Assembly: GCA_003117195.1 (NCBI GenBank)
Contig: BDSI01000060.1
Coordinates: 304,001 to 368,000, forward strand
DNA length: 64,000 nt
Reading direction: 5' to 3'
DNA from: Eudorina sp. 2006-703-Eu-15
Taxonomy: Eukaryota; Chlorophyta; Chlorophyceae; Chlamydomonadales; Volvocaceae
In this document: positions 1 through 11,400 of the stretch, piece by piece
Layout: each line of letters opens with the position of its first letter
How positions within the stretch are numbered: the stretch's first letter is position 1
Notes under the pieces: model-generated
What the model saw: the letters and a program-made list of their open reading frames with translations, nothing else
The model's database searches: none
Told to the model about the DNA's origin: nothing
Program-made: the position numbers and the translations under genes

Positions 1-2
1 AA

Positions 3-2061
3 GGCAGATTAGGCCAAGAAGTTAACTGCATTGTCCCGGCACTACACGTGTTGCTTGAGCATATCAGAGCTACGGGGAATTTTCCTCGACAGTTCACCAC
101 CACTGTCATGACACCATTATTGAAAAAAGGTGATCCTAAGGTGGTTGGGAACTATCGAGGCATTGCAGTGGGTGGAGCGCTTGCAAAGTGCTACGCGTCA
201 CTGCTTCTCCATCGGCTGATGGTAGCCGCGGAGCAGTTGGCTCTGCGCCACCCATGTCAGGCAGGTTTTCGGCGGGGCTTCGGGACCGCCCACCACCTTT
301 TCGTGAAGCAACATCTCACCATGCGTCACCGGCGTGCAGGGCAACCCCCGCTAATCATTGTGCAAATCGATTTTGAGAAGGCGTTCGATAGGGTGCCGCG
401 CGAGCACATGTGGCTTCGTTTGCAAGAGCGAGGTGTTGGTGGACCCATGTTGGAGGCCCTAAAAAGAGCGTATGAGAAGGTGTGCATGGTCATGAAGGTT
501 AATGGGAAGGTCGGCGGGGATTTTGAGTCGAAGCAGGGAGTGAAACAAGGTTGCCCTCTGTCGACAGAACTGTTCGGCCTTTTCATTGAGACGCTGGCGG
601 ACTTGATTGACGTGCACGACCTGGTGGTCGCCAGAGCGCGGAAGCACGAGGTACCCCTGGTGGGTGGCAAGCGCGTTTCCATCCTGCTTTATGCAGATGA
701 TGTGAGTCTATTGGCGACGTCCGTGGAACGTATGGCGGAACTGCTGGGCCTTGTGGACCAATTTTGTGAGGCTTTTGGAATGCGGCCTAATGTAGCGAAA
801 TGTGAGCGTTTAGTTTTTGCATGCGATGAGTCCCGGCGTACAGAGGTTAGTTCAGCCTGCGAGCAGCTACGGCTTTCCGGGCAAGTAGTACCAGCCAAGG
901 ACAGCGCGCGATATCTCGGCCTGGTGTATGGGCCCTCGCGGCCTTTCAGTGCCTGCCGACAGCAGTTGAACGATACCGGCCGGGCCGCTATGTTCTCTTT
1001 GAGCTCCAAATTGGATAAGCTGAAGCTTTTCGCCCCCGACGTGCGAATGAGGTGTTTTGCCACTCAAGTTCGAGCGATTTTGCTGTATGGTTGTCAGGCT
1101 TGGGGCCCTTTTGCGTTGACAGAGGTTTTGAACAGGGTGGGGAGACGACGCGATGCGAACAACCTGGCAGAAGGACTTTTTGAAGCATGCCTACACGATG
1201 ATGCAGTCCAGCTGCAGATTGCGTTCATGCGACAAATTGTGGGGGCTGCTCGCCCAGCCCACCGCCTTCTCTTCGCAGAATTGGCCGAGCTTCCCCTGCA
1301 TTACTATTTGGTGAAGCAAGTGGTTCGCTTTTGGAACCGCCTGCAGACGCAGAAGGGCACGGTCGCACACGCAGTCCTATGTCAGGAGGTTATCGATGCA
1401 CTCACCGATCCTGAACGGGGCGGTTGGGGAGCCTCGTTCTTGCGTTTAATGTCGTACTTAGAGTGTGATATTTGGAGCGGGCTGCCTCACGATGCAGAAG
1501 GTGTTGAACAGCGAGTTGAGTGGTTGCTGTCCAAACCTCTTCCCGAGGCTCAGATTGTGACGGCGATGAGGGAACGACTAATGAGCGGTTGGGAACATGT
1601 GCGCCTCGATGTCGAGCCAGACAATTACCCATCAGACGGGAAACAGCCGGGGATCCATATGTCGAAGTACAAGTAAGCATTGGATGGGCCTGTCGTTTAT
1701 GGGTGCGGCGGCCGTTATGTGGCAACCGCACGCTACAGTTTTTATCCCCCGTTCTGCGCACCGGAAGCTAATGCAATTCAGGCTTTGTTGTTGGGCACTT
1801 GAGTCTAACAGGGCGCGGAGGGGTAGGCACCATGTCCCTAGAGGACAACGGGTCTGCCGTTGCTGCCGCTCTGAAGACCAGATTGAAGATGAGAAGCATG
1901 TTCTACTCGACTGCCCGGCTTACGATGCAATACGCGCTGAGGAAGGGTTTCACCGCCCTAATACGATGAGGGAGGCGATTGCCTGGGATCCGGCTCGTTT
2001 GGCAAAGATGTTGGAGCGCATGTGGGCTCACCGTAATTCTATCGTGCCCTTTGGGCGCTAG
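3..2061 (+). pseudogene. LINE reverse transcriptase, frameshifted and 5'-truncated
   Basis: The frame is open from base 3 and runs to a stop at 1676. It shows the RT core in order: KKGDPKVVGNYRGIAV (finger), DFEKAFDRV (first catalytic Asp), GVKQGCPLST, then LLYADDVSLLA with the YADD catalytic pair near codon 217 counted from base 48. The C-terminal part continues in a different frame (about 1597-2061), with CRCC...HVLLDCPAYDAIR resembling the Cys/His knuckle after the RT in many LINEs. The shift between about 1610 and 1680 breaks the single polyprotein, so this copy is probably dead unless it is a sequencing error. LINE class is clear; the clade is not assigned. Confidence 0.7.
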
Positions 2062-2186
2062 TCTCGTCGACTCCTGTTAATGCGGTATTGCAAACCAGTG
2101 CTTTTGGGCGTTTTGTTTGCCCTTGGGCCTCCGGCTCGTATGGGTATGTGCAGGTATGGGGTTACGCACCCCCAACCATGTAACAC

Positions 2187-2210
2187 ACAACAACAACAAC
2201 AACAACAACA
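2187..2210 (+). repeat. (CAA)n microsatellite, probable LINE 3' tail
   Basis: Eight consecutive CAA units follow the retrotransposon 3' untranslated region. LINEs often end in a short simple repeat rather than poly(A). Confidence 0.7.
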
Positions 2211-3520
2211 TCTATCCGTGTGAACGAACCGCGGACAGGGTGCCGCCTTGCTTTTGTTCCAGACGTGCTTACAATGATTACAATATACACTGTCCATGGG
2301 CGCACACACAAAGCGAGCGGCCGCGGGGTAAGAATGAGGCTGGTCGTACAGTCGTACATACTGTTGCGGCTGTATTTTGTGGCCAACAGCCCTGCGTGTG
2401 TGTTTGGGGGGCTGCTTGTTTTTGACGAGCGGTGTTCGGTTAGCGGTGCGATGCGTGGAGTAGCTAGTGGCAGATACGTTTGACATCAGCAGACATGTGG
2501 ACAGCTAGGTGGCTGAATGGAGCGCGCATGTGTAAAGAAGGTAACAACCTTCTGCATGCATATATACGTGATGAGGACATGTATGTGGCGCGGTGAGGAC
2601 CAGTGGCATCAGTCGATCGGCGCAACCGAGCGACCGGATGCAACCGCCCGAGTTTGTAACACTATTTGTGCGGCACGTCGATGACCTCAGAGTACGTCAC
2701 CCACCGTGCGTGACGCCGAAACCCACAGCAGGAATGGACGTCGATGGACTTGGCGATGGAAAGCGGAGACGTGCGCAATGAGAGCAGTAACTGAGAATAC
2801 AGGGCCATGCTTTTTGGAGCGCTGACCTGTCCGCCGTGTTGGCAGCGGTGGGCTGCATGCAAGGACAAGTCGATACTGGCGCCTGACGGGCAGCGTCTGC
2901 ATGTTGTCTGCGTTGTTCTTTGTGTTATATGCATGACGATTGGTGGTAGTGTGATTCAATTGTGGCCTTGAAAGCGTGAGTGAGCTTTAACTTAGCACAC
3001 TGGTCAGATTTCAAACCCAAACTCAGCTTGCCGTGTAAGCACTATTGAGAGATGCGTCTGAACGTCGCCCATTTCAGAGCCTCGCTTCATTTTGTATGAG
3101 TGTTTTGAGCCGCGAACCGCTACCTCATAATATTTGCGGAAATACTGAAGGTGCGAGTCAAAATGACCGCAATCCGGCACTGTGGCCCTCCACATCTGAC
3201 AAAACTAAGCCGCAACAGACAATAACAGTAATACATCTGAACGATACGTGCAATTCAGTTGTCTACAGTACCATCCATAACCACACGGTCTGGAAAGCAA
3301 GACAGTATTCCACAATTGAGGTGCGGGCCATAGAGGCCTCGCCAAAATTTGCGGGCCATAGACCTAAAGTCCTAAGCCAGTACAACACAACAGCTAAACC
3401 GTTGGTTTAACCGTTAGTCCTGTACGACCTGCTTCAAGGCATAGTAAGCAAAGTAGAAACCTGCAGGAAGGCAATGACATTGTGGCTCCATTCAACCAAC
3501 ACGGGGTATACGCCCACAAC
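2211..3520. other. Intergenic, no recognised gene
   Basis: This stretch between the LINE tail and the glycosyltransferase start is lower in GC than the flanks. It has only short overlapping frames on both strands with no motif I recognise. The 3' part presumably holds the promoter of the downstream plus-strand gene; no TATA box is evident. Confidence 0.6.
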
Positions 3521-6500
3521 ATGGAATACTCTAACCTTTTCAAAAAAATGCCCCGCCTGCTATTTGCATATGTACTTCTGAGCCACCTCGTAATAATCTT
3601 CGGGCAGCCTTCGGATTGTCCGGAACCGCATAGGCAATTACTGCTTGACTACAAAGCTTTCCATGCAGCGAACAAGTACTCACCTGATGCTCAGTACATC
3701 GTCCAACAATGCTGGGGGGTTGGATGCGAAGGAGTAGGTAAGTTATGGCATGTCATCACGGCTTGAGCTTGGAGATCGACCGCTGTTGCGTTTGCCACAA
3801 GGTTGGCGTCTTGAGATAATCGTCAACTTGAGACATAACACTTATATGACTTGAGTATGGTTCTGACTCATGCAGGCGATCGAATACGCGGAACGTTGTG
3901 GCTGCTTCGCGTCGCTATGCAATACCGGAAGATTCTCATTGTTGACTGGACCAATCCTGCGGCCCTAACAAACTTTTTATTGCCCAATGAAATTGACTGG
4001 AGGCTAACTGGGTTTCCGGAAGGTTACTTCAAGGAACCGAACTCAATGAGTAAGCGCTGTGGCAATTTACAAGGGTTTGCTTTTTACAGACAGGAAATAA
4101 TCGTGCAATGTTGCGTGCCGAGGGGTGCATATGTAGGTGCACTGCTAAGACTTGTGCTGGGGGGTAGGGTACACCGTGCGTTTGCCAAGGAAGTGTTTTC
4201 CTCGTTGAGGACACCTGTGGACGGATCAATCGCCAATCACCATCGTCTGGTCGTCGTCCGTATGCGTGCAGCTCTCGAAGACGTCAACAAAACGACATAT
4301 CACCATCCAGAATCAGACTCGTACATCGAGAAGTTCAAATCCACCAAGGTTGGTCAGGGGCGGGCCACATCGATTTGTCTGGATCTGTTTCCTGAATATG
4401 CATGTGTGCGCACGGCACGGAAACAATAACGAATACATGCTCATATGGAGCTGGACGGAACGCCATGGTACCGAGCGCCGCGGTACGGAACGCCAACCCC
4501 GCCATTTGGGATCATGCTGATTTTCTCCACGCTCCCTACTCGTTCCCCGTTGCGCCCATTATCCTTGCCATGAACAGAAATTTGTCATCACTGGAGTGCG
4601 TCACTTCGAAGCGAACGCCACGGTAAGAAGGATGCATGGATGCCCTGCTCTGAGATCCGTGCAAGTGGTGCGCCTCTTTTAGCTTGAGAGCACCCCATCC
4701 AGCCAGGGACCGGCATTTTTTGCTGCGAAATGCAACGTTGGGTCGACATCAATGACGGGTCACAAGCTAGCCGTGCAGTATCCATCGCAAGCCAGCAGCC
4801 TGGGCTGATGACTAGGGCGAAAACTTACCATCCACTGGCTCGCGCCATCGGTTTGTTGACGTTCACCGACCACATTGACCCACGCACCTCCATGTATGAC
4901 CTTCCTTTCTCTGTAATCCGTCCGCACTTAAAGTCATCTGTTCCTTTATGCTATGCCTTTCGGCGCTCCTCAACGTCGCGCCATACTGATGATGAATGCG
5001 TACGTGACCTCTTGCCCCCTACACTGCCCCTGACCCCCGCAGAGATTAGCTCCCGTGTCTGTCGCAGAGCTGAAAGAAACTGGCTCCTGCTACTACCACT
5101 TCATGTTCAAGCTCAACCAAACAATTGTGGACATTGGCGAACGCCAATTGCGGCATCTGTACGGGCCTTCCCCCGATGGCTACATCGCATGGCATTGGTA
5201 GGTCACCGTCAACGGCAACCAATCAAGGGGCTTATACTGATGACACACGGACAGCGGGCGGGTCTTTTATCTAAACACACAGACAGCTAATCTTTGCTTT
5301 ATGGTCAGGTTATTGGTCCCATGACAAGGACTGCTGGCTGCTGTATGATATCGCACCGCCGGCGGACCGCACCTGCAGCGCTGTAGTAGGCGTCGTAGAC
5401 TGGACGGCCCTAAACAGTGCAAAGCACTCTCCTAGCATATCGAGAAGCCTTTGCCAACTCTCACTTACGATAACTACATAACCTACGTACGACACGCGCC
5501 TTTACTACAAGCGCACGAGCCAGCTGATCTTGTTCTTTTGGGCCAGAAGGCTGTCAGTTTGCCGCGTGCGGGTACCGCTAGGGCTTAATATTGAGGGTTG
5601 GCTGCTGGATAGATGAGCTGCTGGATGTGCATGCTCCCCAGCGAAGCAGTTTTTCTTTTTACTCCCCAGCGAAGGAGGCATCGCTGCTGCTCTGCGGATC
5701 TGTGCGTGCGGGGAAGGGCGGGCGGGGGGAACCTGCTGGGGGACCCAAGTAAGCGGAACGCGTGCGTCACTGCGTCTTCGACACGCTTACTTGAATATGT
5801 CGTGCGTGGTCAAAGTAGGCCTCCGGATGGCCGCCGAAAGGGTGCGGCGCGCGGTATATCTATTGTTCTATCCCGTCCAGATGTTCGTCCTGTTGTGCGC
5901 CAAGCTGTCGATCGCCCTCGGTATGGCTGCTGCTGCAGGCGGCACTATGACCTGGACTTCAAGTACGAGCAGCTGGTCAGCACCAATGAACTCCTTTTGC
6001 AGTTTAAATGCATGGAGAGCGTCGCAAAATCTGCGGGCGTGGATCTCGGGCAGAAGCCTGCGCTGCTCATCTCGGACTTCAACCGTAAGTGGGGCCCGGA
6101 GGCACGTGCCAGGCACGCATGCGGCGTACAGCAGGGGCGAGGTTGCAGCAGATGATGAGGACCCTACCCGCCCCCTCCCGCCAGCCAGCTAGCTATGCAC
6201 GCGAGTTTTGCGCATTCTTGCTGCATGTACGAGTTGCTATTTGGCTTGCTTGCGCCTGCGCCACATTGTTTGTTTCACCGTTGCCTCGAGCAATGAATAG
6301 GGCTTCGCGGACTGCGAGTGCTGCGACTGGATGGTGTGTGCGCCTACCCGCATGCATGACGGTTCTATATGGTCCGGTGGTGACCCGCGGGGGTCCGCTG
6401 TAACATCCTTTTGATAATAACGGCCCGTTGCGTGCTTGGTCGATCGTTGACTACGCACGCAGTCTTTCGCCAGATGGTTGTCCGGGGTCAATGGCGGAAG

Positions 6501-6719
6501 CTTACGTCACTGAACATCACGGCGAAGCACATCGACAAGGGCAAGCACTCGGTGGATGCGTACAACAACATCTTCGCGGATCTGTACGTCATGTCGAAGG
6601 CCCGATGCCTGATGTACAGTCGGTCGGGCTTCAGCAAGATGGCGCTGTGGATGGGCGGTCGCAGCCTGATTAGCTGTAGCGTGGATCGGGTTTCCTGTAT
6701 AAAACCAATTTATTACTAA
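3521..6719 (+). CDS. Fucosyltransferase-like glycosyltransferase (secretory pathway)
   Basis: Proposed exons: 3521-3737, 3876-4049, 4451-4622, 5045-5197, 5939-6084 and 6463-6719; phases close and give 372 aa. The start ATG at 3521 precedes a hydrophobic segment (about residues 10-26, MPRLLFAYVLLSHLVIIFG) that would be a signal anchor, so the protein should act in the ER or Golgi lumen. Residues about 68-110 carry GVGDRIRG followed by ILIVDWTNP and LPNEIDW, the GDR-I-RG nucleotide-sugar-site pattern of O-/alpha-fucosyltransferase-like proteins common in algae. A late YIAWHWR and the C-terminal CLMYSRSGFSKMALWMG (exon 6) fit the same family. Exon 3 has a weak acceptor and is the least certain part. 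The exact donor and acceptor sugars cannot be read from sequence; the family call is from motif memory. Confidence 0.65.
5251..5282 (-). repeat. Dispersed intronic element, copy in intron 4 of the glycosyltransferase gene
   Basis: The minus strand reads TGTGTGTTTAGATAAAAG, then ACCCGCCCGCTG. This is the same element as in introns of six other genes here, but antisense to its host gene. Confidence 0.6.
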
Positions 6720-8478
6720 TTAATTGCTTGCGTGTGATACTATCGAGTGTTAGTGGCATGCATACATATACACCAGGTGGGTGCTGCTGCTCTGCGTGGT
6801 GCGGGACCGTTCGTTTATATCATTTTCGTTAAAAAAAAACAGTGATCACTAGCTAACTAGTTTCTCTGCAACGGGCAGTGTAGACAGAAGTGTGTATGTA
6901 CGAACCGTCACGCACCTTCAAGGCAGGCACGCGCAGCAGTACTTGCGTCGTACTGCAGGCAGGAAGGCCGGCAGCATCCTAGTTGCAATACATGGCACAG
7001 GTTGCTTGGGCTTGGTGGCGTGAGTAAAGAGTGATGCTACGAGAGGGGTGCGTACGTGCGCGTTTGGAGCGTGAGGAATGCAATTATTATTATTACTACC
7101 AGCCACACGCTCTGTAGGTCGCTCCTGCATGATGGTCTTATATTTGGGCGACAGTAGATAGGGAGGCAGCTAGGTTGTGATGCGGGTTTCGTATGCATGG
7201 GGGAACAGGGGTAGGTGCGTGAATGGTTACACTTGCGTGCAGCTGTCCACGCAATATATAGCGCGACAGCAGCAGCACGCATGGCCGACATGCATGCATG
7301 TCGGCCGTCGTTTACCCATTGCTTGTTTGCAAGAACCCTACCGACGTTACCTGAGTGAGGGATGTGTGTGTGGATTCGTTCGTTACTTGGACTACGGGAC
7401 ATAAATGGTCCTGTGCGTGCGTGCGGGGTTTCATCACCCTTGTTATGTTTTATGGTGACGGGCGCGCGGCGTGCTTCTTATCGATGCTCAAATTTGGTTG
7501 AGCTTCGGACAATGGAAAGTGCGTGCGTGCATTGTCCAATCGATGACGTGCAATTGCGCGCAGGGTGGTATTCAGCGATTTCGATTGATGCACCGCGCGC
7601 CAAGCGAGTGTTATTACATGATGACGTCACCCGGTAGTTCGCTCGGAGTCGGACATCCGTGCAGCCGTCCGGGCGTTTTCCTCCGTTGGTTTAGTTGGTT
7701 TGCAACCTCCGCACAGCAGGATGGGTAGCTAGGGGATTGGGGCGAGACCAACAACGGGGTCCCCAGACCAAAAAACACACACGCGCCTCCGTGTTTTGCT
7801 CAATGTTAGGAGGGTGGTTCCCCGGCCCCGCTATTTCCATCTATCCCCACACGGCACATCATACCTATCTATCGAGCAACAACCATCAACCGAGTACGCG
7901 TATTTGGTGGCACGCGCCATGCGAACACAATGCTTCATCGCAACACAACGCGTTCTTATCTATATCGTGGATTGGACGGACGAACGAACATGTACCCGCG
8001 CTGTCGCTTCCCTGCCGCGCCATTTTACTTGCGCTTCCTTGATTACCACGCACGTCACTACTGCCGCCGGGCGAGTTTCATGTCTAGACACTGCTGCCGC
8101 CGCCGCCAGCGCAGGAGCGAACGAAGCCAGTCCAGCAGCCTCAATCGACGACGCTGCATGGCCTGGGCGCATGCGACATGCACATGCACGTGCATCCGTC
8201 GAGCGATCGATTGCTTGATCGATCGATTGATCCGCACATGGGCACTGGGTAACAAGTGCCCATGCCTCGCCATCGAACCATGGCGGCCTTACTTCGTTCT
8301 AAGACGCCAACGAACACCACGGTACTCCAGTACACCACCCTCATCCTCATCGGAAGCTCATCGGAAGTAACGCGGGGGCCCTCGGCGAGACGGATGGCGA
8401 GGGATGCGAGCCGCGGGTCCGTCCGTTTTCCGTTTCGATGTATGTACGTGTGTGTATGTGTGTATGCCGTCCGATCGA
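6720..8478. other. Convergent intergenic region, no recognised gene
   Basis: This lies between the 3' ends of the glycosyltransferase (+) and silk-like (-) genes. It should hold both 3' untranslated regions. The frames inside it are short, overlapping and motif-free. Confidence 0.6.
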
Positions 8479-11400
8479 TTAACCGCTGCCGCCGCCGACC
8501 GCGCTGCCCAGCCCCGCGATGGCGTTCGCGACGGCGTCGGCGGATGAGGTGGTGCCAGCGCCGCTGGTTGGGATGCCGGCGGCAGTGCCGGTGCCGGAGG
8601 TGCCGGCCGTGCCCCCGGGAACGGCCGTGCCCGCCGTGCCGGCCGTGCCCCCGGGGACGGCGGCCGTGCCAGCTGTGCCGGCCGTGCTCCCGGGAACGGC
8701 GGGGCGCGGCAGGCACGCGGCGACGGCCTGGGACGAGGCGAGGGCCTGGGCCACCGCGGTGCCGGTGCCGGCGGAGGTGGCGCTCGACTGAGCGGCTGCG
8801 GGCGGGGGATCGGGTGCCACCAGGCAGGTATACACGTGCAGGCGGGGACGGAACGGAAATTTCAGAGGACACGACGCCATCGATGCATCGCGAGGACGTA
8901 GGTGCCGTAGGTGCACCTACCGTACCTGGCAGGGACAGCCAGGTGTTTCTGTACCGTAGCACGGACTGGATTAAGAGTCCAGTTAACACATACACCGTTG
9001 ATCCCTTTCAGGGTCCGCTGTAACTAACGTTCATGCACGCACACATACAATACTGTAAACTCACAAAGGTGCGTGGATGGGACGCAGGCGCGTGCTAGAT
9101 AACCGGCGTCGGCGCCAGCGCGAGTGCATCGGGGCAAGTACGCAGGCTGCGCTGAGCAGCGTCATAATAATAACAACAATCAGGTGTCGGGATTTATCAT
9201 TAAGGGTGTTACAGCGGACCCCGCGGGTCATCGGTGACCAAGTCGATGTAGTCGGGGATGAAAACCTAGTCGGGGATGACGGCGACGCAGCAGCCAGCCG
9301 AGCGTAACGTACCTGCCAGGACGTTGGCGATACCGCCGCAGCCGGCGCTGGCCACGGCCTGAGCCAGGGCGGAGGCGTAGGCGGCTCCCAGGCCGGAGGA
9401 GGTGCCCTGCGCCAGGGCGGCCGCGACCGCCGAGCCCGCGCCCTGCGTCTGGGAGCCGTTGCTGTTGGAGTAGACCAACGCCTGGGCCAGGGCGGTTGCC
9501 ACCGCCGTCGGGTTCTGTAGGGAGGTCGCGGCGGGAGAGAGGGGCCGCAGCGCGGGCATGTGGATTGCGGAAGCGGAAAATCATTGGCGGGATGCGGATA
9601 GCTTCATCAGGCAACCATGCAGGATTCAACATTGGTCGTCGATTTACGAAGCGTTACGGATTGCGAATGATGTCACTAAAATGTTACCAAAACAGGCACC
9701 ACCATGACTCAATGACGAGCGGTAGATCCCGTACGAACCTGGCCGTACGCCTGCGCGATGGCCTGCGCCACCGCCGCGATGCTGCTGCCCCCCTGCGCGT
9801 AGACCGCAGCCAGCACCTGTACACACACCGCAACATCAGCAGCGACACCCCAGCAGCAGGAGCAACAGTACGGTAAGCAGCAGTGGCTGCAGCACAGCCC
9901 CATGGTATTGTCCAACCGCAAAATCCATGCGGCATGTATCATACGCGCGTAACAGCCCGATGCACGGAAATGAAATTACGGCACCACGTGGCTCACCCCA
10001 CGTGGTTTGAACCACGCAACTTGAACCACTTGGTTCACCCCAAGGCCGTACGCTTCGCCCTACGTACGGCACGGGCAGCAACCTGTCTGCGGCGCGCCTT
10101 CGCCCACTCGCAGAGATGATTCACGCATCGGCGGCAGCGGATTTACCCGCCTCTGCAAAGCACCTCTGCAAAGCATCTCTGCAAAGCATCTCTGCAAAGC
10201 AACTCTGCAAAGCATCTCTGCAAAGCAACTCTGCAAAGCAACTGCCAGCCGTGATGGACACGGGTACCACGGCATTTGCCCAGGGACGCGCACGTACTAT
10301 CAACGCGTTGCACGGTGTATCGCCCGCGCCCGCGAGGCCCCCACGAAGCCCCGCGATCGGCGCTATATCCCGGCGGAGCTCGGGAGGTTGAGATCCGGTC
10401 GCGCAAAAGCCGGAGCCCATCTAGGGTACCTGAGCGACGGCGGTGGCGGAGGCGTTGCCGCCGGCAGCCGCGTTGGCGATCGCAGTCGCCACGGCGGTGG
10501 TGTTGCCCGCGGCAACGGCCTGGATTGCGTGCGTGTACGGCCACAGAACAGTACGGCATCAGCTGGAGTACGGCACACTGACACGACGCACATGACACGA
10601 GTTCGGGAACTCGGAAGTTCAGTCCGTGGTGGCGGCCAGGAGGGCTTGGGCCTTGGGAGGGGGGTCGGGGGACAGGATGCGACATACCCAGCAGGCGTAG
10701 AGGCACGCCAAAGCTAATCACGTTGCACAAGGTCTCTTGTCGCCCACCTAACACATTTACACACTTGGCGAGGGTGGGGCGAGGGTGGGGCGAGGCACAC
10801 ACCCTTCGGTCGGGGTCCTCGCGGAGCAGCCCCAGCCCATGCCTGGGCCCATACCCCGCACCAAAGCCATACACATCCTAATAATAATACACACCTGGGC
10901 GAATGCCTGGGCCACCACGGACGCCGTGGGTTGGCCACCCTGCTGCACCGCCTGCGTGACCGCGTTGGCGACGCCCTGAGCCTGGGCCGTCCCTTGGTTC
11001 TGCGCCAGGGACAGCGCCTGGGCGACGGCCTGGGCGGTGGAGGTCGGGGCTGCGGGCCGGGCCGGGTCGGTCACGTCGCGGGGACCGCCGGGGGAACCCC
11101 GCCGCCCGCAGGGGACACGGGGGAGTGACACGCAGTACGGCATGTTGGTGTTTTGTGAAGGAACGTGTGTGTGTGTGCGTGGCGAGTGGCCATTATGCGA
11201 GTGCGTGGTACTGCAGGGGCGAGCGACCGCATCTGACGGCGCTGTACGACATCGCGCGCCGCGGGGGGTGGCTTCGGGGCTAGCTGCATGCAGGTGTTGT
11301 ACGTGCGGGCGCATGGTGCTCCTGATGCTGCTGATGCTGCTGCATGCGGGCGGGCGCATGTTTGCACTCTCCTGAGATCCGCACTCTCGAGCCCTCGACC

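Larger units (their letters stand above)
1..2210 (+). mobile_element. LINE-type (non-LTR) retrotransposon, 3' part
   Basis: The window opens inside a non-LTR retrotransposon. It has a reverse transcriptase frame, a second frame with a Cys/His cluster typical of LINE C-termini (about 1850-1960), a roughly 125-base 3' untranslated stretch and a terminal (CAA)n run. No LTRs are seen. The 5' end lies outside the window. The (CAA)n tract is read as the 3' tail by analogy with other LINEs; the target-site duplication cannot be checked without the left end. Confidence 0.75.

Noticed and set aside
10150..10243. CRISPR-like short direct repeats
   Set aside because: The 13-bp units are contiguous with no spacers, inside a eukaryotic intron.
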